From Didymella arachidicola (taxonomy: Eukaryota > Ascomycota > Dothideomycetes > Pleosporales > Didymellaceae), in contig CM050002.1 in the NCBI GenBank assembly GCA_016630955.3, forward strand, positions 310,001 to 374,000: DNA of 64,000 nt. The letters are read 5' to 3'. Shown piece by piece: positions 20,368 through 32,762 of the stretch (positions are counted from its first letter, which is position 1; every line of letters starts with the position of its first letter). The notes beneath the pieces were generated by a model, which did not search any database, was not told where the DNA came from, and saw nothing but the letters and a program-made list of their open reading frames with translations. A program made the translations under genes and the position numbers.

Positions 20368-22519
20368 GGAGCTCCCAAACTATTCTAGGTACTGCTTGTC
20401 TTATACGGACACAGCGTTCTGGGAAGAAGCTGTTTATCTGATGTCAGATCCGGATGTGCCGAATGTGGGGAGCAGTGGCTCCGTGATGTGCCGAATGTGG
20501 GGAGCAGTGGCTCCATGATGTGCCGAATGCAGGGTCCCCGCACTCGAGATGTGGCCCCGTGAGATCCGTCATTCCACATCTGGTCGACAACCTGATCATG
20601 TCCATGCATAATGCAAATTGTTGTGGGATTGCATGCGGCGCGATGTGGGTGGTCGTGGTGAGGAGTACCTGATGACGTTAGACTCAATGTGGGGCTACCG
20701 GCACCGCTCCAGAACATCTGCATGCCTGGGCTGAGTAGAAGCAGACAGGACTACAACTACGTCTCGAGGACCCCTGATCGCGTTACTTGGCACGGAGTGC
20801 CTTCAGTTCTCTCTGTCGTCCATCGCATTCACCTAACGTATTCACCTCACGCAGAGACGAGCTTTTGCGTGGATAGACAGCTCAATCACCATTGTACTAA
20901 TGGAACTCTCATTTTGGCAGGGTCAACGCTAATATGCGTTGCATTCGCCATGACTTTGTCTATCCTTTCCGATCTCTATTCCTGTACACGAGAGAGCATA
21001 ATATATGTGTATACCATACAGCTGCAATCCTGACCAGATGCCGCACCACGTGTAAAGCTGACTGACGCTAATCACGACATCTGTATCATCGGTCCTGCTA
21101 TGTCTTCGTATTTACCTTTCTTCCGTTTCTTCAACGAGAAAGGTTGACGTTTTCTTCCACATTGCAATGTTGATCAGGAGTCTTTTGGGAAAGCTGACAG
21201 TCTGTTACGCATGCTGCCATCTCTAATGACCTCTAATGAGAGCGAGCAGACTAGTAATCACGCTTTGAGGGACGATGCCGCGCAAACTCTTTCTCTTATC
21301 GAGAGCAGTGCGATATTGGACACAGGCAGTCCGGCGTCTGCACCTTCTGGGCAAGCAGCCGACCTTCCGAGAAGTTTGCAACTGCGTACATCAATGACAG
21401 AATATGGGCGCTCATCCTGATTCTTTGCTTCTAGACCTGAGGCGCAGCGAAATACCTTTGGTTGCCAATGTATTGAGGTGTGAGGAAAGACTTCGATTGT
21501 AACGTCACGGGGGACACGAGTGAGGACCTCCTAGCTATGTTGGCTGTGTTTGTTTTCCTCTCGACTGTGCCAGACTTTCAAAATTGGGTAGTCTTTTGGT
21601 ATTTTGCTGGCATCGTTGACGTCGCTCGATCTTACTGCTATGGTTGATATATAATTCTAGTCCTGACATGTCAATTAAATACGATGTATGCGTAAGGGAC
21701 CCGATCGCGACTAAAGATCATGATGGCCACCAAAGGCGGCACGATGGAAGACCCGATCACCAAGCAAGGTCTCGTTGTGCCCTTAGATATCCAAGGTTCA
21801 GGAGATGGCGTGGCATATGGTACGGTGGTGTACGTGTCACTTCGGCTTCTGAAGCGCTATCGACAAACTTATTGCCAAATTGTAACTACTTATCTACGTC
21901 CTCCCTTAGAAGCAGCATCATCCACAGCTTCACCTCGCTCGAAGACTAGAGCGATCTAAGCATTCAGATGCCCCATGCGCAATTTGGCGGGGACTCATCT
22001 AACTATCTTGAACAGCTGAACACTAAAGACGCTCTGCAGTGTCGCCTCAACCCTCCAAACGCCTCGCATCGCAATTTTATGCCAAAGAAAGCACATGGCC
22101 CCGCATTCTGTGTCGTAGGGGATAAACAAAAGCCCGAAACTCCCCGCAAATGATATAGTATGGATGCAGATGTTGCTCAAAGCAAATGGTTTTTGGTGCC
22201 GTGCATCAAGCGATGGCGTTGTTGTACAGTTTCTCTGTTAGAAGAAGCGCAAAGACATTAAAGACTGGGGAACGGCGTCAGTCGTGAGCAGGGTCGATGG
22301 GGCGACGTGAGCCTAGCGAAAGGGACGCCATGAACATCGGCGCTGCCGTACGAGATCGGCTATGGGGTGGTGCGAACTTTTAGTGAGGCAGTCTGTTAGG
22401 CTGCTGGATCACCAAAAGTTAGCCATCCGCGAAGCGAATACAACTTTTGTACAAAGCAAGGTAGAACCCAAGCTTACATGAGCATGTTCACTCTCGTATC
22501 TGAGTGCGGCGGTTGTCCA
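20368..22519. other. 2.1-kb intergenic region
   Basis: The region lies upstream of the dioxygenase and downstream of RPB1. Apart from the 32-bp tandem repeat at 20453-20530 I find nothing supportable. Small frames (for example 21211-21420 and 21720-21959) have no domain, weak codon bias and no partner exon. It is lower in GC than the flanking genes. Confidence 0.45.
20453..20530. repeat. 32-bp tandem repeat, about 2.4 copies
   Basis: Copies start at 20453, 20485 and 20517 and begin GATGTGCCGAATG. The first two differ by one base near their ends (ccgt versus ccat). The third is truncated after the shared start. Confidence 0.85.
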
Positions 22520-23205
22520 CTACTGCTTCGGTGACCTACAGCAAGTTAGTAATTGTAGACTATTGGGGGCATCTACCAGATTGATTTGTCGGACTTACGA
22601 AGGCGAGTATGACGGACTTGTTGGCGACCATTTGGGCGAAGAAGCCGAATATGGTGCCGCACCCGGAGACGTGGGCGAGAACTTAGGCGACGTAGGCGAG
22701 TACGCTGCGTTGCCAGTAGGACTTGTGGGAGAGTACTGCGGGCTGGCAGGGCTGTATGCAGGCGACGTGGGCGAGGCGGGCGAGCGCCTGTCATTAGTCG
22801 CACCGAACTGTGGGCTCGTGGGGCTGTATGCAGGCGATGTCGGACTATACGCAGGTGATGTCGGGCTGTAGTGTGGCGATGTTGCGCCACGGTGCGCTGG
22901 CGACGTAGGACTGTAACTCGGCGAGGTAGGCGAGTAAGAAGGCGACGTCGGTGAGTAGCTGGGCGAAGTCGGAGAGTATGACGGCGAAGTAGGAGAACCG
23001 TACGCCGGCGAGGTGGGCGAGTAGCTTGGCGATGTTGGCGAGTACTGAGGGCTTGTAGCTGCGTAGCTTGGCGAGGTGGCACCGAACTGAGGGCTGCTGA
23101 TACTTGGAGAGGTAGGCGAGTATCCAGGTGACGTGGGCGAGTAACCTGGCGACGTTGGGCTGGCGCCTGAAAAACCTGGAGACATCGGAGCATAGCCTGG
23201 GCTTC
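22520..23205 (-). repeat. RPB1 C-terminal domain heptad array
   Basis: On the minus strand this part of RPB1 encodes tandem YSPTSPx heptads. The core copies (YSPTSPS repeated about four times near 22905-23010) are canonical. Outer copies are degenerate, with spacers such as FGATSP, HRGATSP and TGNAAYSP between them. At the DNA level it appears as repeated GTAGGCGAG-like units on the + strand. Confidence 0.9.
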
Positions 23206-26200
23206 TGCCTGAAGTGAATGGGCTGAAACCACCGTTGTCGAAGTTGGGTTGATACTCGCTGAACCCACCGGTGTTGTCGCCGCCGGCAGCAGCAAGAGGC
23301 GAGAAGGAAGCATCGTAGCCACCACCCATGCTCATACCACCATCGTAGGAAGGAGAGCCTAAGTCGTATGGGGTGGCAGCACCCTGGTCCAGGAAGTGGC
23401 CAGTGGCGGCAGCACCACCCATCACCTTCGAGTTGTCTTCTACCATAGTCAGGAGCATGGAGTTGTCCATGACAATGTCGAACTCTCCAGTTCCCATAGG
23501 CGCAAGCTGACCAAGCATAATATTCTCGGATACACCACGGCAGTCATCAAGCTCGCCGAAGCCGGCAGCCTCAAGAAGAATCTCCACTGTCTCCTCAAAA
23601 GAACAACGCATGAGAGCTCCGGTATCGTTGCGGTTAATTCCATGACGTGTGATGGCCATGAGAAGACCACGCTGCGTCATGATGTCGACAAGAAGCGCCA
23701 TATGGCGGTGGTTGACATAGGAACCGTCAAAGGACAGAACCATACCCAGCTCCTTAAGAAGACCGGCACGCGCGGCCTCAATTCCAAGAACACCGAGTAT
23801 CTCGATGAAAGAATTGCAGTACGTCTTTGAAGAATTGACACCCTCGATAGCGAGAACGTCTGCCAGGGCAGTGCCAGTTGTGTCCAGAACCCATTCGTTG
23901 CAGCGAGGATCGTTCTTAGACAGGATCAAGGAACGATCGTCGTTCTCAGCAACGACCTTCAGCTCACGGATGAAAGCACGCTCGATACCACGCACACCAC
24001 GCAGGGTGACATCGTCGAGAAGATGCTTTTCGAGCTTGCGCATCCATCGCTCGTCACGCTCGTCCTCATCATCCTCGTCCTTCTGGAGATTGCCATCCCA
24101 GATGAACCGGACACGGATGATCTGCTCGTCAGCATTCTCGTCACTGAAGATAACGGCGAGGTTGGGCTTGAACTCCTCCTTGATGGTATTGGCAACCTCC
24201 GAGATGGAGATTTCCCTGTCAAGCAGCTTCTTGCGGTCCAGGACGATACGGAGTAGCCACTTGGACTGCGCTTCAAGATTCTCATCGCCTTCGCCGAAGA
24301 CGAAATAAGACTCGACCATGTCCTCGTCGGCTTCGATCAGCGTCTCCTTGACTTGAGGATCGTAGTACAGCTCTACAGCGTGAGTGAGCGAGCGCAGAGT
24401 GGTGAGTTCGATGCGAGAACGCAAGCGCTTCGCGGCCTGCTGGTTACCCCTTGCGTCCTCCTGCCTGACGAGCATAGACGGCGTTTTGATGTTCGCTGCA
24501 ATATTGAGAATTTCCTTGAGACGGGGCACACCCAATGTGACGTTCTTAGAAGACACACCAGCAAAATGGAAAGTGTTGAGCGTCATCTGGGTAGCAGGCT
24601 CGCCAATGGACTGTGCGGCTAAGACACCGACCATCTCTCCAGGGGCGACAGCAGCCTTGAGGAATCGCTCCTCAAGCTCACCAAGAACGTAGTCGAGAGC
24701 CTTCTTGTTCAGACGGTACTCTACAACAAGACGCTTGAAAGCAAGACGAGATCGCAGGTGCGACTTGAACAGGTAGGTCGCGCTAGCTTGGGCTTCCTTG
24801 GAAATTTGATCGTCGCCACGGATGACAACAAGGCGGTCTAGAAGCTCGCGAACCTTGGTAATGGTCTCAATTGGCTGAAGGTTGCTGCGATCCTGTTGCG
24901 GCTTGATGCCGAAACGTGCTTGCGCCGATTCGATCATACGTTGAATATTGAGAGGAAGCTGGAACTGCTGGCTGTCGTCGTCATCGATGATAGTACGAAG
25001 GTACTCGCGATCGGCCTTGATCGTCTCAAACTCTTCATCGAGGTATTGCTGAACCTCGACGTCACCCTGGATCTCAGCCGCAATCTCAAGCTGGCTAGTT
25101 GGGATTGGAGGCTTTCCTGAGCTGACAACGTCGAGCTTGAATGTCTTCTCGAACTTCGCCTCCGAGGAAGTGATAATATCAAGCTTCTGCTTCTCGATGT
25201 GTGCGCCGTCAAGACCATCTTCACCGTAGATGAACTCAACAATGTCGCCCATCGAGTTACGGACAGTACCATCGTACTTGACCATGACATCCTCAAGCGC
25301 CTTGACGAGACGACGCTGGATGTAACCAGTCTCGGCAGTCTTGACAGCTGTGTCGATAAGACCTTCGCGACCAGCCATGGCGTGGAAGAAAAACTCAGAG
25401 GGTGTCAGACCACGGAGGTAAGAGTTCTCAACAAAACCTCGGGACTCTGGCGAGTAGTCGTCCTTGGTGAAATGTGGCAGAGTTCGGTACTTGAAACCGA
25501 AAGGAATACGTTGACCTTCGACAGCCTGCTGCCCGACAAGAGATACCATCTGGGAGATATTGACAGTTGAACCCTTGGAGCCGGAGATGACAGTGTTGAC
25601 GACGTTGTTGAAGTGCTTCAGACTGTTCTGTGCTGCGGTACCACCGCCCTCACGACCTTCGTTCAAGAACTTCTGAACCTTCGATTCGAAGGTACCACGA
25701 ATAGTCATACCCGGAAGAGGCTCGAGCTTGTCCTGAGTGGCTGTGAGAATGATGTCCTCGACATCTTTCTTGGACTTCGCAATGCACTCGGCGATCTTTT
25801 CAGAAGTAGCCGGATCAGGGATAGCATCACCGACACCCATGCTGAAGCCCCAGTGCAGCAGCCAGTAGCAGACAATGCGCTGACAAGCGTTGAAGAACGC
25901 GACAGCGTCTAGAGGGCTCAGCTCGTTGAAAATGATGTGGATAACACCACCAGCTGTGGCACCGACAACCTTCTTCGTAATCTGGCCAAAGATGAGCTGA
26001 CCGCCCATGATCATCAAGCTCTTATCGGCAATATCGTTCCAAGGTCCAGGCTTCGACTCATCGTCTAGCTTGACGATGTTGACCTCCTTGGCGATGGCCA
26101 TACTCAAAATCTGCTTACCCGTCCACATGGGACGAGGCTTCAAGATTGCTGGCTCGGGGACAATGCCATCCCACTCTGGGACCCACATCATGATGTTCAT

Positions 26201-27980
26201 GACCTGTTCGATGGGCAAGAATGAATCCTTGCGGGTCATCTTGTAAGCACCGAGCAGCGTATCCTGCACGATACCCATGAGAGGGGAGTTCTTCTGCGGC
26301 GATACTATCTGCTTAGGAACCATGCACAGATTTTGGATCTCTGCGCGAGTTTCATCGCTCTGAGGAACGTGCAAGTTCATCTCATCACCATCAAAATCGG
26401 CATTGTAGGGCGATGTGACAGACAGGTTCAGACGGAACGTGGAGTAAGGCATGACCTTGACGCGGTGACCCATCATGGACTCTTTGTGCAGGGACGGTTG
26501 ACGGTTGAAGATGATAACGTCGTCATCGTTAATGTGTCGTTCAACTTTCCATCCGTATTGCAGTCGTAGATCATCGAGATTCTTGTTGTGCTTGAGATCG
26601 AGACGGACACCGTCGGTCTTGATCACGTAATTGGCACCAGGATGCTGATTAGGACCGTTGCGTACCAAACCAGTCAGCTTGCTGATGTTGAACTTGGTTA
26701 CAACCTCAGGGTAAGTGAGCGTGCGGGCAATCGAACGCGGCACACCGACTTGGTCCAAGGAAAGGTTGGGGTCGCCTGTGATGACGGTACGCGCCGAGAA
26801 GTCGACACGTTTGCCCATCAAATTACCACGTAGGCGGCCCTCCTTGCCCTTTAGACGACCACGGATAGTTTTGAGAGGGCGACCGGACTTCTGCATGGCC
26901 TGCGGTACACCGTTCGCATCATTGTCCATGTATGTGGCGACATGGTACTGGAGGAGAGTGTCGAACTCTGTCAGAACGTGCTGAGGTGAACCGTCTTGAA
27001 TACACTGTAGAACTCGGCTGTTGGCGCGGATGATATCACCAAGCTTGTAAGTCAAATCATCTTCACCGCGCATGCCCTGTCCTGTGCCGTCGACCGAGAT
27101 ACTAGGACGGACCGGTGGCGGAGGGACTGGCAGAACGGTGAGAACCATCCACTCTGGGCGAGCATAGTCCTTGTTCAGACCGAGCATCTGTAAGGTCTCG
27201 TCGCTGAGCAGCTTGAAGATGTTCAGAGCTGTCTGTGGGGACAGAACCTCCTTGCGGTCACCCTGACCATCATCCTCATCCTTTTTCTTGGCCTTCCATG
27301 TACCAGTGAGCTTGAGACCTTCCTTACGAATGGTGTCTGGCTGTGGGTTGCCACAACCACCGTGGGGACGACGAGCCTTTTTAGGGTCCTCTTCGGTGGT
27401 GTCCTGCTCGCAGACTCGCCGTGTGCGGGACATGCGCCAGATCTTGTCAAACCTCCGCTTCGCATCCTTGGTCTTCATAGCCAGATCCCAGTCTGGATGG
27501 TTCTGACAAGCAGAGTCAGTACAAGAAGCTCAAACGTCTGAAGGGTTCGTCTTCGCGAGGAAGACTTACGGTATCAGCGAGGATCAAGCCACAGCTGTGG
27601 CACACCGTCTCAAGAATCTTCTTGATCTTGACAACGAAACCTGCACACGTCAGTTGCGCGTCAAAGAAAAAGCTGGAGCAAGAGTTGCACTCACCGACGT
27701 GAAAGACAGGAGTGGCCAGCTCAATGTGGCCAAAGTGGCCAGGGCACACCTGGATATCCTCCTTGCATGTTGCGCAAGAGTACATGCGGTCGATGGTACC
27801 CAGCTTGGGGTCGTTGAGACCCTGTTCGCGGGGCTTCTTATTGTCCTCGTCCATAGTTTCAGGGTAGATGATGTGCACCACGCTCATGGCCTTGATCTCC
27901 TCGGGGGAGAGCAGCCCGAACTGGATCTCCTTGATGGTCCTGAGCGGACATTTCGATACTGCTGGCGCGCCGGGCGGCAT
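22520..27980 (-). CDS. RPB1: RNA polymerase II largest subunit RPB1, four exons
   Basis: Exons 27980-27695, 27640-27570, 27502-22599 and 22535-22520 (introns 54, 67 and 63 bp) give 1758 aa. The start MPPGAPAVSKCPLRTIKEIQ matches fungal Rpb1. The clamp zinc-binding motifs are present (MYSCATCKEDIQVCPGHFGH; CHSCGLILAD). The active-site loop NADFDGDEMNLHVPQ coordinates the catalytic magnesium. The bridge-helix and trigger-loop region appears as QSIGEPATQMTLNTFHFAG. The C-terminal domain carries heptads of the YSPTSPS type with divergent repeats at both ends. This enzyme synthesises mRNA in the nucleus, and its tail recruits processing and chromatin factors. Gene structure is odd at the 3' end: the last intron begins inside what would otherwise be a TAA stop, so splicing adds SPKQ. 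The gene is head-to-head with SWD1. Confidence 0.97.
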
Positions 27981-28588
27981 ATCGGCGGTATTGAAAGGCG
28001 GTCGCGGACTGGGGGTTTCGTCGAAGGTCGTGTTATCGATCTAGGCGGCCGGGTGAAGTGACGTTGGATGGGCACGCCAGGCTCTGCGTCCACGTATTAG
28101 GGGGTCTGTGAATGTGCCGTAGTAGCTAATGCGTCTGCTGGCCGCGCTCGCAAATGGAGCTGATGCGCCGCACGCGCTGGAACTGATGTAGTCGAAGAAT
28201 AGCGCCCGGGGGCAAAGGCTGCTCGGTTCGGGGGGCTCGCTGCGGTCGCGCCTGCTGCAGGAATTGTGCGCGCGCAACTAGAGCTCGCCGGTGAACGCGG
28301 GCGTGCTGGTGACGGTGGAAGACGCGCTCTGGAGGGGCAGAACGGTCGCGGAGAGATGGGGGGATGGTGGTGGGAGTGGGTGGGCGTGCGGTGCCAAAGG
28401 GCGCTGCTCAAAGGCAGAAGGCGAGCCGCAACGCCAAGCCACTAGCGCCGTGTCGTTGCCGCAACACAAAGCAGTGCGACGCGTGCACTGACGATTGTCC
28501 ATCCCACGCGCGCGCGGACAGCAGCCCCGCCCTCGAAGATGCTGCGAACTGAGCCCGGCACTTCCCTGCACTCTGCCCCGCCCTGAAG
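27981..28588. promoter_or_regulatory. Divergent promoter region (RPB1 / SWD1)
   Basis: 607 bp between the start codons of two transcription-related genes in head-to-head orientation. It is GC-rich. No core element can be named with confidence. Overlapping short frames on both strands have no domain. Confidence 0.5.
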
Positions 28589-30140
28589 ATGAACCTGTCT
28601 TTGATCGATCCCTTTGTCCTCGCCCAGGACTGCCCCGACGTCATAACCGGCCGTCTGCGTGAGTGCGCTGCCTCTGCTGCCTCTGCCGCCTCTAGGCGCA
28701 TCGCTCACCACTTGCAGGCAGCGGACACTCGACCTCCATTCGCTTCAGCCACCGCGGCGATCTACTGGCCTCTGGACGAGTAGGCAGCCCGGGGAGAAGC
28801 CATTGTCACTATCTGCTAACAACGCCCAGCACGACGGCATTATAGTCATCTTCGACATCGAGACTAATGGCGTTGCCCGCAAACTGCGCGGCCACACGCG
28901 CCAGGTGCAATCGCTGAGCTGGTCCACCAACGACCGCTACCTCCTCAGCGCTGGACAAGACTGGAAGTGCGTCCTGTGGGACTTGCAGGATGGCTCCCGC
29001 GTGCGTACCATCCGCTTTGAGTCTGCCATCTTCATCGCCGAGCTGCACCCCAACAACCATATGCTCTTCGTGGCCGCCCTGTTCGAAGATCAGCCCGTCA
29101 TTGTCGACATGACTGAGCAAGTGCCGAAGAAGCGCCAGATCGCCTCAGCACCACGCCGTTCCCAGGTCGAGCGTGAAAACGCCACAGAAAAGCAAAATGC
29201 ACAAGACGCCAAGCAGACGACCACGATGACACTGTTTACCCCCTCAGGCAAGCACATTATTGCGGGGACAAACAAAGGGTGGATGAACATCATCGACACG
29301 GAGACACACCAAGTCAGATACTCATACCGAGTGACCAACAACATCATCGTGTACATTCGTTTGACTCCATCCGGCCGCGACATCGTGGTCAACGCCAGCG
29401 ACAGAATCGTACGCACACTGCACCTACCAGACTTCAGTGACCCCAAACTCGACTTCGATACCCTCCAGCTTGAGGTGGAGCACAGGTTTCAGGATCTGGT
29501 GCAGAGATTGTCCTGGAACCACGTCTCCTTCAGTCCAAGCGGCGAATACGTAACGGCATCCACGTGGATGAATCACCACATCTACGTATGGGAACGAGGG
29601 CAGGGCAGTCTGGTCAAGATCTTGGAGGGCACAAAGGAGGAATTGTCCGTGGTGGAGTGGCACCCATCGCGACCGTTCGTTGCGGCGGTCGGTGTTGACT
29701 CTGGCAGGGTTTGGCTATGGTCAATATTGCAGCCCCAGCGCTGGTCTGCGCTTGCACCTGACTTCGTCGAAGTGGAGGAAAATGTCGAATACATCGAGCG
29801 AGAGGACGAATTCGATATCCAGCCACTCGAGGAACTTCACAAGCGCCGCCTCGACCAAGAAGATGAGGAGGTTGACGTCCTCACCATCGAGGTCAAGGGC
29901 TCGGCAGCTGAGTCGGAGGCGGCGAATGGAGAGTCGGGGTTCCTGATGCCGGTAATCTTGGACATTGAGAACAGTGACAGTGAGGATGAGGTGGTCGCAA
30001 TCGGCGCAGGTCAGTTCAGACGCCGTAGTCCCGGCGCTGGACGAGAATGGATGAACGACGAAGAGGTCGCCATCAGTGGAGACGAACGTCGTGCTAATGG
30101 GACAACAGTCCAGAATGGTACGAAGAGACGACGAGGCTAA
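28589..30140 (+). CDS. SWD1: SWD1/RbBP5-like WD40 subunit of the Set1/COMPASS complex, three exons
   Basis: Exons 28589-28658, 28718-28779 and 28830-30140 (introns 59 and 50 bp; the second has a CTAAC branch site) give 480 aa. The joined N-terminus MNLSLIDPFVLAQDCPDV leads through SGHSTSIRFS into the first WD40 blade. Further blades include GHTRQVQSLSWSTNDRYLLS, KCVLWDL and SASTWMNHHIYVWERG-like strands. After the propeller is the acidic VEENVEYIEREDEFD segment, the RbBP5-type linker that contacts the Set1 SET domain, followed by an acidic nuclear tail. COMPASS methylates histone H3 Lys4 at active genes and is recruited through transcribing Pol II, whose largest subunit is encoded next door. 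A frame starting at 28659 would miss the true first exon. Confidence 0.93.
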
Positions 30141-30477
30141 TCAGAGGAACGGTGAAGACGTGAGCATTTCGAGTGGACTGATCAGTGGAAGGAAGGCGCA
30201 CACAGTGGCCAAGATCGAACAGCAGATGGATGCCGCAAACCGAATGATACCCCAAACATGCAATAAAAACACTATTGACCTCAGTTCGCGTCAACATTGC
30301 GAGAACCCCCCCCCCCTTCTCTCTCTTTCCCTCACTCTCCAGCGGCACGCACAAGCCTCGACCTTAGAGTTCTCATCCAATGGAGAAATCGCTATGCCGT
30401 ATGAGTTGCCTTACAGCGACCTATAGAGGCATCTCACATCCCTATCAATGGGTTTCTCAGTTGATCGCGGTTCCGAG
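30141..30477. other. Convergent 3' flanks
   Basis: 337 bp between the SWD1 stop and the stop of the minus-strand membrane gene. It contains a short poly-C run (30306-30315) followed by CT-rich sequence. Nothing else was seen. Confidence 0.5.
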
Positions 30478-31163
30478 CTAAGCCGCCCTTGTCCTCCTGA
30501 CAGCAACACCCTTTTCCTTCTCTCCTCCATCTTTATTCTCCTCTCTCAGCCCCTCAGCAAGCCACCCCCTATCGCCATCAGCCTCTCTCCCCTTCCAAAG
30601 ACCGATGATCACCAACAAGACTATCAGGCTCGGTAGTGTACCAAGCGTCTTCCAGCCCACGTAGCTGCTTAGAGCGGTAACGAGCCAGTCGCGATTCTTC
30701 CTCGGAAGTGTGGTGTCAGCGGTACGGCCGCCGATGAAAGGTACGCTAGACAGGAGGTCGGTCGCAGATTCTATGATAGAGGCCGGTACGAGCGCGGTGT
30801 AGGCTGTGGAGAGCCGGGATGTGAGGTTGTGTCGCAGGGAGAGGAGGGAGGGTGCGATTGTGAATGTTATGAGGGTTGTGACTAGGAGGGGGTGCGCTAC
30901 GAACGCGAGGAAGAGCCTTGCTTGTGTGAGCTTCCATTGACAAAGCAGAGTTAAACTTGGTATGTTGTGCGATCGGGCAGAGATAGGGAAGCGGAGGGCT
31001 CGACGGGAGAATAGTTTACGGACAGGAACGAGCCGAAGAGGAATTTGTTGATCGGGCCCATGTAACCCGCGAAACGCCAGTAGATAAATGGTAGCGTTAG
31101 GACGGCAGCTTGTAGGATGCTGAGCACAATGAAGAGTGGGATAATGACTTTGAGTGGTGACAT
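30478..31163 (-). CDS. Hypothetical membrane protein, two exons, 198 aa
   Basis: Not recognised. I propose exons 31163-31020 and 30930-30478, joined across an 89-bp intron (GTAAAC donor; TTTAAC branch-like site; GAAG acceptor). The product starts MSPLKVIIPLFIVLSILQAA. Hydrophobic segments are at about residues 4-30, 50-70 (LFLAFVAHPLLVTTLITF), perhaps around 100, and 150-168 (LPSLIVLLVIIGLW). The C-terminus is a charged tail rich in Glu, Lys and Arg. The motif FAGYMGPINKFLFGSF lies between the first two helices. It is probably an organelle or ER membrane protein of three or four passes. The acceptor choice is the least certain part. Confidence 0.6.
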
Positions 31164-32705
31164 GGTGCCTGCCCAGCGAGAAACAGTACAGTCTCGAAGA
31201 ACTTGAATGTGCTGTAGGCTTGCGGACGATCTTGATAGAGTAGATTGCTGCCTGATTATTACTGTGTACACTCTGTTACCAAACGCCATTTTCAAACGAG
31301 GATTCGATTTCCTTCTATATTGGACACTCTGACTATCATTTTCGGTGGGCCTAAGGTGCACTTGGTGGTTGCCTGGCGTGAGTTTCCAGTACTTCTTGCA
31401 ACGTGTGGCAGACCACGAACAGAAGACACATCACACAAAGTTGAGTGCATTGTGCATACCGCACTACCTATCGGCATGCATTCGTGCTATATAGGGTTCT
31501 GGGCAGAAGACGTGCCGGATAGAGCTTTTTGTAGTCCGCTTGAGCGCGCTAATGCTTGCGCCTCACAATTGCCACTCGCGAGGGCTGCTCTTCCTCCTTC
31601 TATTACATTTTACATGCAGGTTGTATTCCTGCGCCATCAATCGATCTGTGAATTAGTCACCGATTTGCTTGCTTGATTGGAAGCTCCATTCTCCCATCTC
31701 TGGGCAACAGCAGTCAGATGCGTTGACAAGTGACAATGGAGATCTGGAAGATACTCTCGGTTCTCATGAGCTCTGGGCTGCCGTCAACCTCGCACTTGCC
31801 AGCGAAACTTTAGGAGCTGATGTACAAGGGTTTGCTTGAAACTGACAAACAATGTTTCTCCACAGTCGCGACGTCTTTGACGCGAGGTTCGTCCCTATTT
31901 CAGGCATCCGGTCTAAAAAGTAATAGCCGCTTTCGATTCTATCCGAGAAATTGACTCTATCCTGCCGGAACCGCCTCCATCTCAGGGAGGGTACCCAATT
32001 CTTAGCAAGCTGTGGTTCTATATGTCACGAAGCTTCTCCCATATTGTACAGCCACACATCGATTCTGCGCTGCTGTATGCGGTGCCATGGAGATCTCTTC
32101 ATCGATGAGTGTCGAGCTACTTATCATCGAGTACGTTTCGCACCGCTTTGGATGCCAACAATCAGCATAAGCATAATTTCGTCCAAAAAATACAAATCGA
32201 TGATGAGACAGCGAAATTGTTGTTTCTGCGGCTTTGTCGTTCATTCCTGAGACTGGCGTGGGATATGCCTTCTTGCGAAGTAAAATACATACGCACTGAG
32301 CTACCGATTGATGAAGTATCTACGTACCGAACAAGCACACATCTTAAGCGAATACACGTTTACAGCAGTGCTTCATTCCGCTCGCTAGGCGTGATCAAGC
32401 ACGCTCCGTAGAGCACGACCTTGTACGCAAGCACGATGATGGGGCGGCAATGTGTGCGAGCGAGAGAAATCTTGATTTGATATACGACATGCCCCTCATC
32501 ACAGGCGATCTGCGTGAGACGCTTCTACCGGTCATCTTACTGCATTGGCTGCCATTTACTTGGAGGAGGACGAACGCAGAACCACAGGTCATGGGCTAAG
32601 AAACGCAAGCTCAAGCAGTGACAAGAAAAGAGTCTATTCATATATACAAAGACCCAACAAACCAGCTCAGATACAACAAGGGAATACTCGACAGAGGTGG
32701 TATCT

Positions 32706-32738
<33 letters not shown>

Positions 32739-32762
32739 AATCAACACGCTCACAACACGCTC
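31164..32762. other. 1.6-kb intergenic region
   Basis: The region lies between two minus-strand genes: upstream of the 198-aa gene and downstream of the copper ATPase. Short frames have no domains. The only structure seen is the CAA microsatellite at 32706-32738, very close to the end of the ATPase gene. Confidence 0.45.
32706..32738. repeat. (CAA)n microsatellite
   Basis: About eleven AAC/CAA triplets in a row just downstream of the copper ATPase stop codon, probably inside its 3' untranslated region (read as TTG repeats on the mRNA strand). Confidence 0.9.

Noticed and set aside
21211..21959. Small open frames in the 2.1-kb gap before RPB1
   Set aside because: No domain, no splice partner and no codon bias; not enough to call a gene.
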